NCBI RefSeq assembly: GCF_007183175.1
Contig: NZ_AP019807.1
Coordinates: forward strand, 434,001 to 498,000
Length of the DNA stretch: 64,000 nt
Source of the DNA: Microbulbifer sp. GL-2
Lineage (GTDB): Bacteria; Pseudomonadota; Gammaproteobacteria; Pseudomonadales; Cellvibrionaceae
Reading direction: 5' to 3'
Under the pieces are notes generated by a model, which searched no databases, was not told the DNA's origin, and was given only the letters and a program-made list of their open reading frames with translations. Every line of letters starts with the position of its first letter. The first letter of the stretch is position 1. Shown here piece by piece: positions 1 through 8,707 of this stretch. The translations under genes and the position numbers were made by a program.

Positions 1-401
1 GCTGGGAATCCATGCTCAGCTTCGAGGGCAACACCGCTCCCTACCTGCAGTATGCCTACACTCGTGTGCGCAGTATTTTCCGCAAAGCTGGTATCGAACC
101 AAATGCACTTAAGGGCGATATCCAACTTGAGAGCCCACAAGAGCGTATCCTGGCGGTTAAATTGAGCCAGTTTGGTGAAGTGCTGGACCAGGTAGCCAAG
201 GACACTTTCCCTCATGTGCTCTGCACTTATCTATACGAGCTGGCCAGTGCCTATATGAGCTTCTACGAAGCCTGCCCGGTATTGAAAGAAGGCGTAAGTG
301 AGCAGCAGAAACAGAGTCGCCTGCAATTGTGTAATCTGGTGGCCAGCACTATCGCTACCGGCCTCGATCTACTCGGCATTGAAGTGATGGAGCAGATGTA
401 A
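1..401 (+). CDS. argS: Arginyl-tRNA synthetase, C-terminal part (5' truncated by window)
   Basis: This is the last ~132 codons of arginyl-tRNA synthetase, a cytoplasmic enzyme that charges tRNA-Arg with arginine. The reading frame is already open at base 3, so the ATG at position 12 is an internal methionine and the true start lies outside the window. The piece begins with the strongly conserved class I ArgS segment SFEGNTAPYLQYAY. It continues into the all-helical DALR anticodon-binding domain, with FPHVLCTYLYELA and the terminal GLDLLGIEVMEQM typical of the family. The next gene is 163 bases downstream on the same strand with its own ribosome site, and I see no clear terminator between them. 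Identification is secure; only the start is missing. Confidence 0.95.
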   Translation, partial: WESMLSFEGNTAPYLQYAYTRVRSIFRKAGIEPNALKGDIQLESPQERILAVKLSQFGEVLDQVAKDTFPHVLCTYLYELASAYMSFYEACPVLKEGVSEQQKQSRLQLCNLVASTIATGLDLLGIEVMEQM

Positions 402-564
402 GTTGCTCCAGCCCGGTGCCACCTCCGGCAAATATGCAGGCAGGCTAGCCGGGCAGCTCCTGGGCAGGCAGGTTTCTCCAACTTGTCGCCCAACTATCCT
501 GCTCCATCGATTGCTCTATACCGGCCACATTTTTCCCTCCGGTCTAATTAAAGGAAAGTAACCC

Positions 565-1452
565 GTGAAAATCCTGATTACCGGCGCCTCAGGCCTGTTA
601 GGCCGCAGTGTATTCAAACAATTTTCCAGCAATCCGGATTTTTCCGTTACCGGAGCCGCTTTTTCCCGGGTGGATGAACAGTTAATTCGCCTGGACTTAT
701 CTGATAGCGACGCAGTAAAAGCTTGTTTGCAGGAAATTGAGCCCGACATGGTAATTCATTGCGCTGCCGAGCGCTGGCCGGACCGCTGTGCTGACAATCC
801 AGATACCGCCTGGCAACTTAATGTCAGCAGCACAGAGCTCCTAGCAGGGCACTGTAGCGAAATCAGTGCACAGCTGGTGTATATCAGTACCGATTATGTC
901 TTCGACGGCAGTGCCGCACCCTATTCTGCCGATGACACACCCAATCCCGTGAACTTTTATGGCCGCAGTAAACTGGCCGGAGAAGAAGCGGTATTAAAAA
1001 ACGGTAACCATTGGGTATTAAGGTTGCCATGGCTGTTTGGTCCCGTGATCTACCTGGAAGAATCCGGTATTACCGCCCTGCTGGATACACTGCGTGAAGA
1101 AAAGCCAGTCACATTGGACCACTGGGCAATTCGCTTTCCCACCAGCGTCGAGGAGGTGGCAGAAGTATTGGAGCAATGCCTGCTAAAGATCCGTAGCGGC
1201 AAAAAATTTGAAGGCATCTATCAATGGAGCGGCGATACCGCCTGCACCCGCTATGAGCTCGCACAACTTATCGCCGAGACCTGCGGCCTAAATGCCAAGC
1301 ACCTCAACGCAAATAGCGAGCCCAATTTTTCTGTACCGCGCCCTTACAATTGTCAGCTGGATAAATCCCGGCTTACAGGTTTGGGTATAAAAGGCTGTGA
1401 GTCATTGCAACAGCAACTGGCCCGTAATTTAAAACCATTTATCGATAATTAA
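565..1452 (+). CDS. SDR-family NAD(P)-dependent reductase, RmlD/MAT2B-like
   Basis: A 295-aa extended short-chain dehydrogenase/reductase. The N-terminus carries the Rossmann dinucleotide motif GASGLLG (residues ~7-13). The catalytic serine/tyrosine region reads YISTDYVFDG followed by YGRSKLAGE, the YxxxK active-site pair. The segment ERWPDRCADNPDTAWQLN resembles the RmlD (dTDP-4-dehydrorhamnose reductase) and MAT2B-like branch, so a nucleotide-sugar or related carbonyl substrate is likely but not provable. The start is GTG, chosen because AAGGAAAG lies about seven bases upstream and the Rossmann motif begins at once. No other sugar-nucleotide genes are adjacent, so a dedicated rhamnose pathway is not supported by context. 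Confidence 0.8.
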   Translation: MKILITGASGLLGRSVFKQFSSNPDFSVTGAAFSRVDEQLIRLDLSDSDAVKACLQEIEPDMVIHCAAERWPDRCADNPDTAWQLNVSSTELLAGHCSEISAQLVYISTDYVFDGSAAPYSADDTPNPVNFYGRSKLAGEEAVLKNGNHWVLRLPWLFGPVIYLEESGITALLDTLREEKPVTLDHWAIRFPTSVEEVAEVLEQCLLKIRSGKKFEGIYQWSGDTACTRYELAQLIAETCGLNAKHLNANSEPNFSVPRPYNCQLDKSRLTGLGIKGCESLQQQLARNLKPFIDN

Positions 1453-1532
1453 TTTAAACAGTTTCAAATAAAAGCGCTATAGGGATGTAGCGCTGCCGGC
1501 CGCTGGCCAGCACTGGTCTTTGTAATACATCA

Positions 1533-1551
1533 ACACATTTATCCAATGTGT
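1533..1551. repeat. Short inverted repeat upstream of the nucleoside-hydrolase-like gene
   Basis: ACACATT and AATGTGT form a perfect 7-bp inverted repeat around a 5-base spacer, about 80 bases before the ATG of the downstream lipoprotein. It could be an operator half-site pair or a leader hairpin. No U-run follows, so it is not a typical terminator. Function is unknown. Confidence 0.35.
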
Positions 1552-1633
1552 ATTGCAAAGGCGGCAGTCGAGTAGATCAGGGAAGAACTATTGGATTGCA
1601 GGGTTAAACCACTCGAACATTAGGGAAGAACAA

Positions 1634-3106
1634 ATGAAATTTAAACACTGGATCTCTGCCGGGGCTTTGGTGCTAGGCAGTCTTGTCACCCTCGCCTCAT
1701 GCAACGCCGACAGTGGCCGCCACGGTAATAAGCTGCATCAGGCCAGCAAAAACGAAAATGCCCAACCCATTATTTGGATCGGCGACTTCAATAACTTTGA
1801 CGATGCAGTAGCATTGATGTTGATCGCCAAGGACCCCCGCTATACCCTGGAGTTAGCGGTAGTAGAGGATTCTTTCAATACCGTCGCCCATGGAGCCAAT
1901 ACGGTTTATAACATCCTCGAGTGGCTGGGCAACAACGATACCAAAGTAATTCGCGGTGCCTACTTTGCTACCGAAGAAGTTGCCTATGGAGCTAACGGAA
2001 AGGCCTCTAACGATCCAGTCAATGATGGCAAGGCTGTGCCCGGCCGCAATGACTATCAGCTGCCCAACTCCTCTGATTTCACCACCGGCACCTGGAACCT
2101 GGAACGCCGTAATACCATGGGTATTAACCTCTATGGCCAATATGTACCCGGCCCCTGGCGCGATAACGGCTCCACTTTGTACGGCACCGACCACCTGATT
2201 CCCCGCGCAAAACAGGATCACTACCGCTACCAAGGCAACAATGGTGTTTCTTTTGATTTCGAACTGGCCGAAGACATCATCCTGGAGACCCTAAGTAATC
2301 TGGAGCAGCATCCAGTAGTTTTCAATACCGGTAAACTCACTACCCTGGCCCGCGTACTCGGCAAGGCAAATAAAGAGCAGCTGGCTAAAATTGATCGCGT
2401 TATAATGATGGGCGGCGGCTTCGAAAATTACCAGCCGTTTACTGCAGATCACGAAGCGGCCTGCTTCGGCGATAAATCCCGCAACCTGGGCGGCAATATT
2501 TTCTCCCACCCAAGTTTCGGATGCGGCAGCGACTTCAGCACCCACCAGGAATTCAATATTCTACTCGACCCCCTGAGCGCGCAGTGGGCCTTTGACGCCC
2601 TAAGCGAAAATAATATTGAAACCTATCTGGTACCCACCAACTCCACCGATATGGCCAAGGTACAGGGCAGCACCATCGAAGCCCTGGCAGAACGCCGCGC
2701 AACTCCTGAAGCCTGCTACACCTCACAGTTACTTAGCTCCATTCGCGAATTTGAGGGTGGCGATTTCCAGGGTAACGGCGACTTCGCCATGGACGCGGTT
2801 ATTCGCCTGTGGGACATAATCGCGGCACTGGTACTGTTGGAACCTGAAACTATGGAGATGGATCTGGTTCCCGGTTTTATCGAAGTAGACCAGCTGAATG
2901 CCGGCCTGGCCGACAGCATGACTCCCTACGACCCAATTACCTTCGATCCCACTGTGGGCAAAACTACTTTTGTAGAGAATGGCAAAGGCTTGGAAGTGAA
3001 TGTAGTCATGGGAATTAACCACGACGCCGCTCGTACCGCGATGATTGAGCGTTTACGTGATCGGTTTAATTCTGCCCGAAAGGGGGCTAGGTGCCGTCTT
3101 AAGTAG
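1634..3106 (+). CDS. Nucleoside-hydrolase-like secreted lipoprotein
   Basis: A 490-aa protein related to inosine/uridine-type nucleoside hydrolases, which cleave the N-glycosidic bond of ribonucleosides. The ATG at 1634 is preferred over an in-frame TTG at 1553: AGGGAAG lies just upstream and this start gives a lipoprotein signal peptide ending in the lipobox LASC (~residue 23). Family signs are GDFNNFDDAVAL near residue 54, matching the N-terminal metal loop, and VIMMGGGF mid-protein. The metal loop departs from the usual DxDxxxDD spacing, so substrate or activity may differ. Most bacterial nucleoside hydrolases are cytoplasmic; lipidation predicts an outer-membrane or periplasmic location suited to nucleoside scavenging. 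The gene stands alone. Confidence 0.7.
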   Translation: MKFKHWISAGALVLGSLVTLASCNADSGRHGNKLHQASKNENAQPIIWIGDFNNFDDAVALMLIAKDPRYTLELAVVEDSFNTVAHGANTVYNILEWLGNNDTKVIRGAYFATEEVAYGANGKASNDPVNDGKAVPGRNDYQLPNSSDFTTGTWNLERRNTMGINLYGQYVPGPWRDNGSTLYGTDHLIPRAKQDHYRYQGNNGVSFDFELAEDIILETLSNLEQHPVVFNTGKLTTLARVLGKANKEQLAKIDRVIMMGGGFENYQPFTADHEAACFGDKSRNLGGNIFSHPSFGCGSDFSTHQEFNILLDPLSAQWAFDALSENNIETYLVPTNSTDMAKVQGSTIEALAERRATPEACYTSQLLSSIREFEGGDFQGNGDFAMDAVIRLWDIIAALVLLEPETMEMDLVPGFIEVDQLNAGLADSMTPYDPITFDPTVGKTTFVENGKGLEVNVVMGINHDAARTAMIERLRDRFNSARKGARCRLK

Positions 3107-3387
3107 TAATAAACTTTACCACGTCTAATATAGTGGAGCCTTTTATGTATTTTGTAGTCTGTACAGATACTTAAATAGGCTCCGAAATAAATGATAGGTT
3201 GACCAGATTCGTTCACTTACATTCATTGAAAGAGCATAAAACAATTATAGTAGAAAAATAATTACAACTAACTGAGAACACATCTCTCAGAGGTCTTATC
3301 CGAAAAATCGAAATCCCTTTATCGACAAACAAACATTTGGATTACTCACACTATTAGATAGTAGAACTTGGAACCGAGTTAACTAAT

Positions 3388-3411
3388 CTTGGTTTCAAGT
3401 AATAACTGCAA
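3388..3411 (+). repeat. IS30-type terminal inverted repeat, left
   Basis: Begins CTTGGTTTC and ends TGCAA. Pairs with the inverted copy at 4447-4470 with four mismatches. Confidence 0.8.
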
Positions 3412-3416
3412 CCCCT

Positions 3417-4385
3417 TTATGCTGCAAGCAGATCATCTTGCAGCCCCATAAATAATTCATTCGGTGATCTTTCACCCCGACTCGCTCTTGGTCTACTATT
3501 CAGGCGATCCATTACAAATTGAACCTGCTCGTCTGTTACTTTATTAAAGTCGGTACCCTTTGGGAAATACTGTCGAATGAGGCCGTAAGTATTTTCATTG
3601 ATCCCTCTCTCCCAGGATGAATATGGGTGAGCAAAGTAAATTTCAGCGTCTAAGCCTTCTGCAATCGTTTCATGACCAGAGAATTCAAGACCATTGTCGA
3701 AGGTAATTGTTTTGATTTTATCTTTGATGCTCACCATATGACTAACCGCTGCTTCAGCCAACAAGTCTGATCGTTTACCTGTCAATCTAACAATAACCGT
3801 GTATAACGTCTTGCGTTCAACCATAGTCAGCAAAGCTCCGCCACGTCCCTTGCCTATAATGGTATCACCTTCCCAGTCACCTATCCGATTCATCCGATCA
3901 ACAACTGCTGGCCGATCATCTATGCTCACTCTGTTTTTGATCTTTCCGCGTCGATCATACTTCCCGTAGCGCTTGCGATAGGGCTTTGATGCAACCCTAA
4001 GATGCTTGTATAAGTCTCCACCATTTGTCTGATCTAAATAAATAAGTTGATAGATCGTCTCATGATGTAACGATACACCCGTATGTCTCCTTAAATAGCT
4101 TGCAGTCTGCTGAGGACTTAATTCTTTCCGAGTTAGGGTATCTATTTGTTGCCACACGCTATCAGTCACTTTCTGTGCCTTATACGCTTGCTGGCGTCTT
4201 AGCTCCGCAAGGGTATGTGCTTGTCCTGGCCGATATCCTCGTAAGCCTGTATTACGTCGCAGCTCTCGGCTGATCGTCGAGGGATGCCTCTCTAACAATT
4301 TTGCTATTGCTTTCTGAGAGTGTCCGGCTTTTCTTAAGCTGTAAATCTGGTATCGTTCGTTCTCGCTCAGTTGGTAGTAGCTCAT
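3417..4385 (-). CDS. IS30-family transposase
   Basis: A 322-aa transposase of full family length that catalyses cut-and-paste or circle-mediated movement of the element. The N-terminus has a helix-turn-helix (SQKAIAKLLERHPSTISREL, residues ~23-42) that binds the inverted repeats. The DDE catalytic triad is visible as D174 in GDWEGDTI, D230 in TFDNGLEF and E264 in GINENTYGL, followed by the IS30 signature IRQYFPKG. The start ATG has AAAGG six bases upstream. No frameshift or stop is present, so the element may still be active. Confidence 0.95.
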   Translation of the reverse strand: MSYYQLSENERYQIYSLRKAGHSQKAIAKLLERHPSTISRELRRNTGLRGYRPGQAHTLAELRRQQAYKAQKVTDSVWQQIDTLTRKELSPQQTASYLRRHTGVSLHHETIYQLIYLDQTNGGDLYKHLRVASKPYRKRYGKYDRRGKIKNRVSIDDRPAVVDRMNRIGDWEGDTIIGKGRGGALLTMVERKTLYTVIVRLTGKRSDLLAEAAVSHMVSIKDKIKTITFDNGLEFSGHETIAEGLDAEIYFAHPYSSWERGINENTYGLIRQYFPKGTDFNKVTDEQVQFVMDRLNSRPRASRGERSPNELFMGLQDDLLAA

Positions 4386-4446
4386 CAGTGCCTTTCTCTT
4401 GGTCGGGAGAGGTGCCGACTCTACCAGCTGAGTCCTCCCTTACCAA

Positions 4447-4470
4447 TTGCACTTATTATCCGAAACCAAG
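4447..4470 (-). repeat. IS30-type terminal inverted repeat, right
   Basis: Inverse partner of 3388-3411; read on the minus strand it also begins CTTGGTTTC and ends GTGCAA. Confidence 0.8.
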
Positions 4471-4548
4471 TATGACTATAGCTGTAGTTATACCTATAAC
4501 ATAGACATATTTGGCATCCACTTAAAACTAAACCACATCCCATGTTAA

Positions 4549-5259
4549 CTAACACTCAAAATCAAGCCTGCTATTGATTGACTTCCGTAATAATTGTATA
4601 GCTTCGCTATGAAGCTGGGCAGATCTAGTTTTACTAAGATTCAAAGCCCTACCAATTTCAGAAAAACTAGCCTCCTCAAAATATCGCATTCTTATAACAT
4701 CCTGATGAATATTCGACATTCTCGCTACTTTATTCATAATTTCTGACAAAAAAGAGCTATACTCTGGGGATGTATACGGAGATTCGTTACTACCAATCTC
4801 GTCAACGTAATCATATGCGTCAAGCACATATGAATAACCCAAGTTCAAAGTTATAGATATTAATGTTTGAAATAAATTACTTTCAAAATTTTCATCTGAA
4901 AAATTTACTTCTTGCTGTATTTGTTTCCTTGCATTAACACAGGCATAATAGCTCGCCCTTTCTGAATAACTTTCAAGACCATTTGCAATACTACCTCTAA
5001 TACGAAACGCTGCATATGTCTTAAAGTTTACTTTCTTTGTTCTATCATATCTATCTATCGCTTCAATCAGCCCAACATCGGCCAATTGATATAAATCATT
5101 AATATCTACACCTGTAAATTTTCTGCGGGAATATATACGCTTTGCAATATAGTAACCATAATCCTTATAGTACTCATAAAGCCATGTGCGAGCATTACTC
5201 ATGCCGGAACGACTGAGGGTATCCCACATTTCAGTTAATACATTGTCCTCAATAGACAT
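4549..5259 (-). CDS. fliA: FliA-type RNA polymerase sigma factor (sigma-28)
   Basis: A 236-aa sigma-70-family factor of the flagellar sigma-28 class, which directs RNA polymerase to late flagellar promoters. Region 2 shows DLYQLADVGLIEAIDRYD and FKTYAAFRIRGSIANGL (residues ~52-95), close to the FliA consensus. Region 4 ends with a helix-turn-helix in FSEIGRALNLSKTRSAQL. The region 3 linker is divergent and rich in Tyr and acidic residues. It is the last gene of the cluster, 11 bases after fliP. No anti-sigma factor flgM is visible in the window. A sigma-28-like promoter before the first gene of the operon would allow autoregulation (inference). Confidence 0.85.
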   Translation of the reverse strand: MSIEDNVLTEMWDTLSRSGMSNARTWLYEYYKDYGYYIAKRIYSRRKFTGVDINDLYQLADVGLIEAIDRYDRTKKVNFKTYAAFRIRGSIANGLESYSERASYYACVNARKQIQQEVNFSDENFESNLFQTLISITLNLGYSYVLDAYDYVDEIGSNESPYTSPEYSSFLSEIMNKVARMSNIHQDVIRMRYFEEASFSEIGRALNLSKTRSAQLHSEAIQLLRKSINSRLDFEC

Positions 5260-5270
5260 TGAAAAGCATA

Positions 5271-6050
5271 CTATGTAAAACTACCAACCAATGAATATGC
5301 TAAAAGTGACCAGCCCTCAATTAATACAAATACAAGAACTTTTATAGGAAGGGAAATAGTAGTTGGGGGTAACATAATCATACCCATCGACATTAAAACG
5401 CTAGCTACAATTAAGTCAATCATTAAAAAAGGAAGAAATATAACAAATCCAATAATAAATGCAGACTGGAGTTCACTGAGCAAAAAAGCCGGCACTAAAA
5501 TAGATAAATCTAGATCTTGTGGTTCATAAGATATATCACTATCGGACAACTCTGAAATAAGCACTATATCTTTTTCACGTGTTTGGCTTATCATAAAGTC
5601 CTTAATTGGGGCTTTAGCCAAATCAACAGCAGAACTTAAAGAAACTTGCTTCTTTAAGTAAGGATCGATAGCGACATCGTTAATTTTCTCAAAAACTGGC
5701 AGCATTACGTAGATAGTTAAAATTAGAGCAAAACTAATTAAAACACTATTAGGTGGAGTGCTAGGCATAGCAAGTGCTTGCCTTAGCATTGACAACACAA
5801 TTACTATTCGTGTAAAAGCTGTCAACATGATTAGAATTGCCGGAGCGACACTTAGTAGAGTTAGCAGCAACAATATTTGTAATGGTGCAGCTAGATCTCC
5901 CTCGTCCCCTCCCGCATTAACTGAGAACTGAATTTTATCGCCGGCCAAACTTATTGACTCAGATTGAGCGAAAGATTCAAGAGATAAAAAGTAGAGAATA
6001 AGTATTGCAAAAACAGAAAATTTACGCAGCACGATCAACTTCCAAAACAT
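5271..6050 (-). CDS. fliP: Flagellar export gate protein FliP
   Basis: A 259-aa inner-membrane core component of the type III export gate, where FliP, FliQ and FliR form the helical pore. It has an N-terminal signal-like segment, then the family hallmarks PAILIMLTAFTRIVIVLSML (~residues 75-94) and FLLSELQSAFIIGF, and four predicted membrane helices. ATG at 6050 overlaps fliO by 29 bases. A GTG at 6032, preceded by TGGAAG, would give a neater signal peptide and is an alternative start. Length is normal for the family. Confidence 0.93.
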   Translation of the reverse strand: MFWKLIVLRKFSVFAILILYFLSLESFAQSESISLAGDKIQFSVNAGGDEGDLAAPLQILLLLTLLSVAPAILIMLTAFTRIVIVLSMLRQALAMPSTPPNSVLISFALILTIYVMLPVFEKINDVAIDPYLKKQVSLSSAVDLAKAPIKDFMISQTREKDIVLISELSDSDISYEPQDLDLSILVPAFLLSELQSAFIIGFVIFLPFLMIDLIVASVLMSMGMIMLPPTTISLPIKVLVFVLIEGWSLLAYSLVGSFT

Positions 6051-6438
6051 CTTGTCCAGACAGTAACGTTATATCTACTCCGCCTGGCTGCTGTATTAGC
6101 AGTGCTTTATTACCATCTACAACCAGAAGGTAAGCCACCAACTTATTGTCAAGAACAGCTTTCTCAATTACCCTTATGTTTTTTGAACCTAATGAGATCT
6201 GCCGCCTCTTAATATCGTAAATTTTCAAAAACACAAAAAATCCAGCTAATAAAATAATAGCAACAAAATAATTATTAGGTAACAAGTCTACATATGAAAA
6301 ATCCTCTTTAAAGAGAGCTGAATCTTGAGAATTTACAACCTGACTAGAACTAAAGCTAGCTTGTTCATCTGAAGAAACACCAATCGATAGAGACATCAGA
6401 AGAAAAAATAATATAAATTGACGGCAATTACGAGACAT
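6022..6438 (-). CDS. fliO: Flagellar biosynthesis protein FliO
   Basis: A 138-aa FliO, a scaffold that helps FliP assemble into the export gate. A signal-like N-terminal hydrophobic stretch is followed by a single membrane helix (FVAIILLAGFFVFLKIYDI). The cytoplasmic tail shows the family pattern KNIRVIEKAVLDNK and ALLIQQPGGVDITLL. The ATG at 6438 shares one base with the fliN stop (TGATG), indicating translational coupling. A TTG codon directly before it is disregarded. FliO is weakly conserved, and position between fliN and fliP supports the call. Confidence 0.8.
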   Translation of the reverse strand: MSRNCRQFILFFLLMSLSIGVSSDEQASFSSSQVVNSQDSALFKEDFSYVDLLPNNYFVAIILLAGFFVFLKIYDIKRRQISLGSKNIRVIEKAVLDNKLVAYLLVVDGNKALLIQQPGGVDITLLSGQDVLEVDRAA

Positions 6439-6749
6439 CAAACTCTAAAGACCTCTTCAATCTTTACTCCATAACAGCCATCAACTACAACTAGCAGTCC
6501 CTTCGCAAAAATTTGATCCCCAATTTTAAGATCTACATATTGCTCAGAAGGAGCGTCCAACTTGACTATATTCCCTATAGAAAGTGAGGTTAACTCCTCT
6601 AAAGCGATACTCGTATGACCAAATTCAACCTTTATTTCGACCTCAATCCCTTTAAGAAATTTTGGGTTTATCCTGTCAAATAACTTACTTCCATCACTCT
6701 CATTAAACTCAGATAACTCCAACATATCTATTTCACGACTCTCAGACAT
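6438..6749 (-). CDS. fliN: Flagellar C-ring / sorting platform protein FliN
   Basis: A 103-aa SpoA-domain protein, somewhat short for FliN. The domain spans ~residues 30-100 (VEIKVEFGHTSIALEELTSL, then GCYGVKIEEVF at the end). In motile flagella FliN forms the base of the C-ring. In type III systems generally, SpoA proteins form the cytoplasmic sorting platform that docks FliH and the ATPase. A strong purine-rich ribosome site (TAGGGGG) precedes the ATG. It follows a short FliM-like gene that also ends in a SpoA-like domain. Confidence 0.85.
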   Translation of the reverse strand: MSESREIDMLELSEFNESDGSKLFDRINPKFLKGIEVEIKVEFGHTSIALEELTSLSIGNIVKLDAPSEQYVDLKIGDQIFAKGLLVVVDGCYGVKIEEVFRV

Positions 6750-6767
6750 AAAATACCCCCTAACCTA

Positions 6768-7520
6768 CTAGGCCTCACTCAGACCACTAATCAATACAGA
6801 CCTGCAAGAATTTCTCTCACAAATATAGCCCCGTATGTACAATTGATTGTTACTTGAAATCAAGTTTACTTCCTCGTTAATCTTCACATCAGTTTTGACG
6901 ACATCTCCAACTTCCAAATCTTTTAGCTGTTGCAAACCCAATCGAATCATGCCTACGCCAGCAGAAAACTCCAACTCTAAACCCTTAAATAAGGATGAAA
7001 AACTACCAAAGCTTGAATTGTTAGGGAAAAACTCTCTCGGATTTCCTGTTAATTTCTTAACTACATCTTCAGCCAAGTAGCACCTAAATAAAAACTCTTT
7101 ATGGAGAACAATATCGACTGCGATCCACCCAGAGCCATAACTATGTAAGTTCTTAGGCAATTTGCTTTCTAACGTATTTACCTCTTGAACCCCAGGAAAA
7201 TTAGAGGAAAAGTCGGATAAAAAATCATGTAATACTCTTGAGGTTATAGCATGCTCTAGATCCTCGCTAACAACTGATGTTTTAACGATTTCTTTGAGCA
7301 AGGTTAACTTATTTTCAACAGGAAAACAGATAAATAAACCATCTGAAACATAACTGGCATAATCATTTAAGATTTCAAGCTCAAATGCGTTTTTTGCCAC
7401 AAACTCAACAGAGCTATGCCCAAACCACTTTTCAGAATGACTTAAAATGTTAGAATTTAGCGTCTCAAAAAGTTCTTTCTCTTCCATATGAGAAAAAACA
7501 TAGAAATTGCTACAATTCAT
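6768..7520 (-). CDS. Divergent FliM/YscQ-like switch or sorting-platform protein
   Basis: A 250-aa protein whose last ~70 residues (from LELEFSAGVGMIRLGL to SVLISG) look like a SpoA domain. Its place immediately before fliN is where fliM normally sits. It is about 80 residues shorter than typical FliM. I cannot find the N-terminal CheY-P-binding peptide nor the FliG-contacting GGxG loop of the FliM middle domain. This fits a YscQ/HrcQ-like sorting-platform subunit rather than a torque-switching FliM, in keeping with the missing fliG. The ATG has GGGTGG just upstream and follows the flgE stop directly. The FliM relationship rests on position plus C-terminus; confidence is moderate. Confidence 0.6.
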   Translation of the reverse strand: MNCSNFYVFSHMEEKELFETLNSNILSHSEKWFGHSSVEFVAKNAFELEILNDYASYVSDGLFICFPVENKLTLLKEIVKTSVVSEDLEHAITSRVLHDFLSDFSSNFPGVQEVNTLESKLPKNLHSYGSGWIAVDIVLHKEFLFRCYLAEDVVKKLTGNPREFFPNNSSFGSFSSLFKGLELEFSAGVGMIRLGLQQLKDLEVGDVVKTDVKINEEVNLISSNNQLYIRGYICERNSCRSVLISGLSEA

Positions 7521-8702
7521 TTATCCACCCTTTGAGCTATTATATAATTCTTCAATCATTTGATTAGAAACAGTAAGGACTTGCGAACAGGCTTGATAAC
7601 CTCGCTGGATAATTATAATTTCAGAAAATTCATCTGTAACATCTACATTAGAGCGTTCTAATGAAGATGACCTAATACTTCCAACAATAGACTCATCTGC
7701 AGTTGCTATTACATCCGGTGAGCTTTCAGCTTTGAAAAGACTATTTGATAAAACCTCGAGGGAACTAAGGTCTATAAAATTAGCAAGTGCAATTGTAAAC
7801 GGTTCCTCAACTACACCATTGGAGTAGGTTAGAACTAAGTCTCCATTCAAATTAAATTCCGTACTTTGCAAGACTCCTTCCCCTCGCCCATCGACACTCA
7901 GCGCAGATAAATTGGCAGTTTGAGATGGAAAACTTGTTAGACCATCAAATTCCCCTGGTTCGCCAATTTTAAACGTAATGTCATGAGTGAGGTTATCCGA
8001 TAGCTCCAATTGTACCAAAAGCTCATTAGCCCCCGCAATCGGCGACCCGGCAGAAGTGAACCCTAACAGACCACTACCCACTAAGTTGTTATTACTATCA
8101 TGAACTTCTGCAGTCCAATCGCCAGAAGCCTCTTTCCTATATTTGAGAGTTAGCGAGTGTAATGTTCCAACAGAGTCATAAACATCGACCGTAATGGGCG
8201 GGTCACTACTAAGTGGGAATTCAGTATCTGACGCAGAAAGTGAACTTAAATTTCCTGATAAGTTTACTTCTGTAGTGGGTGAAAAAGTTGATGACTGCCA
8301 CTCCGACGTAGTAATTTCCTGCAATTCGCCACTTTCGGATAACCCCAAAATTGCCCCACCAGTGGTAGTATCTACAAGCAGATCATCAACAAATGTAAAT
8401 TGCCCCGCACGTGTATATAGAAATTCACCTTCGTTTTCTATAATAAAAAAGCCATCGCCCTCTATAGCCAAATCAGTATTTTGACCTGTACTAAAAATAT
8501 CCCCCTGGCTGAAATGAGTTTTTGTGCCGGAAAATCGTACACCGTCACCAAGTCCATTATCATTTAACTCCCTAAAAAAACTGTCTTGCTTTTTAAAACC
8601 GGGAGAATTCATATTGGCAACATTATGGCTCAGGTTATCTAACTTTCTGGTAAATGCTTTAAACCCAGATAAACTATTACCTACAACACTAAGTAACGAC
8701 AT
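7521..8702 (-). CDS. flgE: Flagellar hook protein FlgE
   Basis: A 393-aa axial protein that polymerises into the hook, exported through the type III gate. The N-terminus has the axial-protein motif LSHNVANMNSPGFKK (~residues 25-39), the middle has LAIEGDGFFIIE, and the C-terminus ends in a heptad region (FSEIIIIQRGYQACSQVL) that packs in the central channel. The ATG at 8702 is chosen over one six bases upstream because AGGGAG lies eight bases before it. It lies five bases after the flgD stop. Length is normal. No FlgK or FlgL that would sit on top of the hook is encoded in the window. Confidence 0.92.
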   Translation of the reverse strand: MSLLSVVGNSLSGFKAFTRKLDNLSHNVANMNSPGFKKQDSFFRELNDNGLGDGVRFSGTKTHFSQGDIFSTGQNTDLAIEGDGFFIIENEGEFLYTRAGQFTFVDDLLVDTTTGGAILGLSESGELQEITTSEWQSSTFSPTTEVNLSGNLSSLSASDTEFPLSSDPPITVDVYDSVGTLHSLTLKYRKEASGDWTAEVHDSNNNLVGSGLLGFTSAGSPIAGANELLVQLELSDNLTHDITFKIGEPGEFDGLTSFPSQTANLSALSVDGRGEGVLQSTEFNLNGDLVLTYSNGVVEEPFTIALANFIDLSSLEVLSNSLFKAESSPDVIATADESIVGSIRSSSLERSNVDVTDEFSEIIIIQRGYQACSQVLTVSNQMIEELYNSSKGG

Positions 8703-8707
8703 GTACA

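Larger units (their letters stand above)
3388..4470 (-). mobile_element. IS30-family insertion sequence, complete
   Basis: A ~1.08-kb element of one intact transposase gene between imperfect terminal inverted repeats (20 of 24 positions match). The coding region nearly fills the element, with about 5 bases left downstream of the stop and 61 upstream of the start, as in other IS30 members. I could not see a convincing short target duplication. It sits between the lipoprotein gene and the end of the flagellar-type operon, at the left edge of the accessory block. Confidence 0.9.

Noticed and set aside
3135..3183. GGAGCCT/AGGCTCC inverted repeat after the nucleoside-hydrolase-like gene as a terminator
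   Set aside because: The 35-base loop and lack of a following T-run make it unconvincing as an intrinsic terminator.
3388..4470. Target-site duplication flanking the intact IS30
   Set aside because: The bases next to the inverted repeats (AAT on the left, TAT on the right) do not form a direct repeat.
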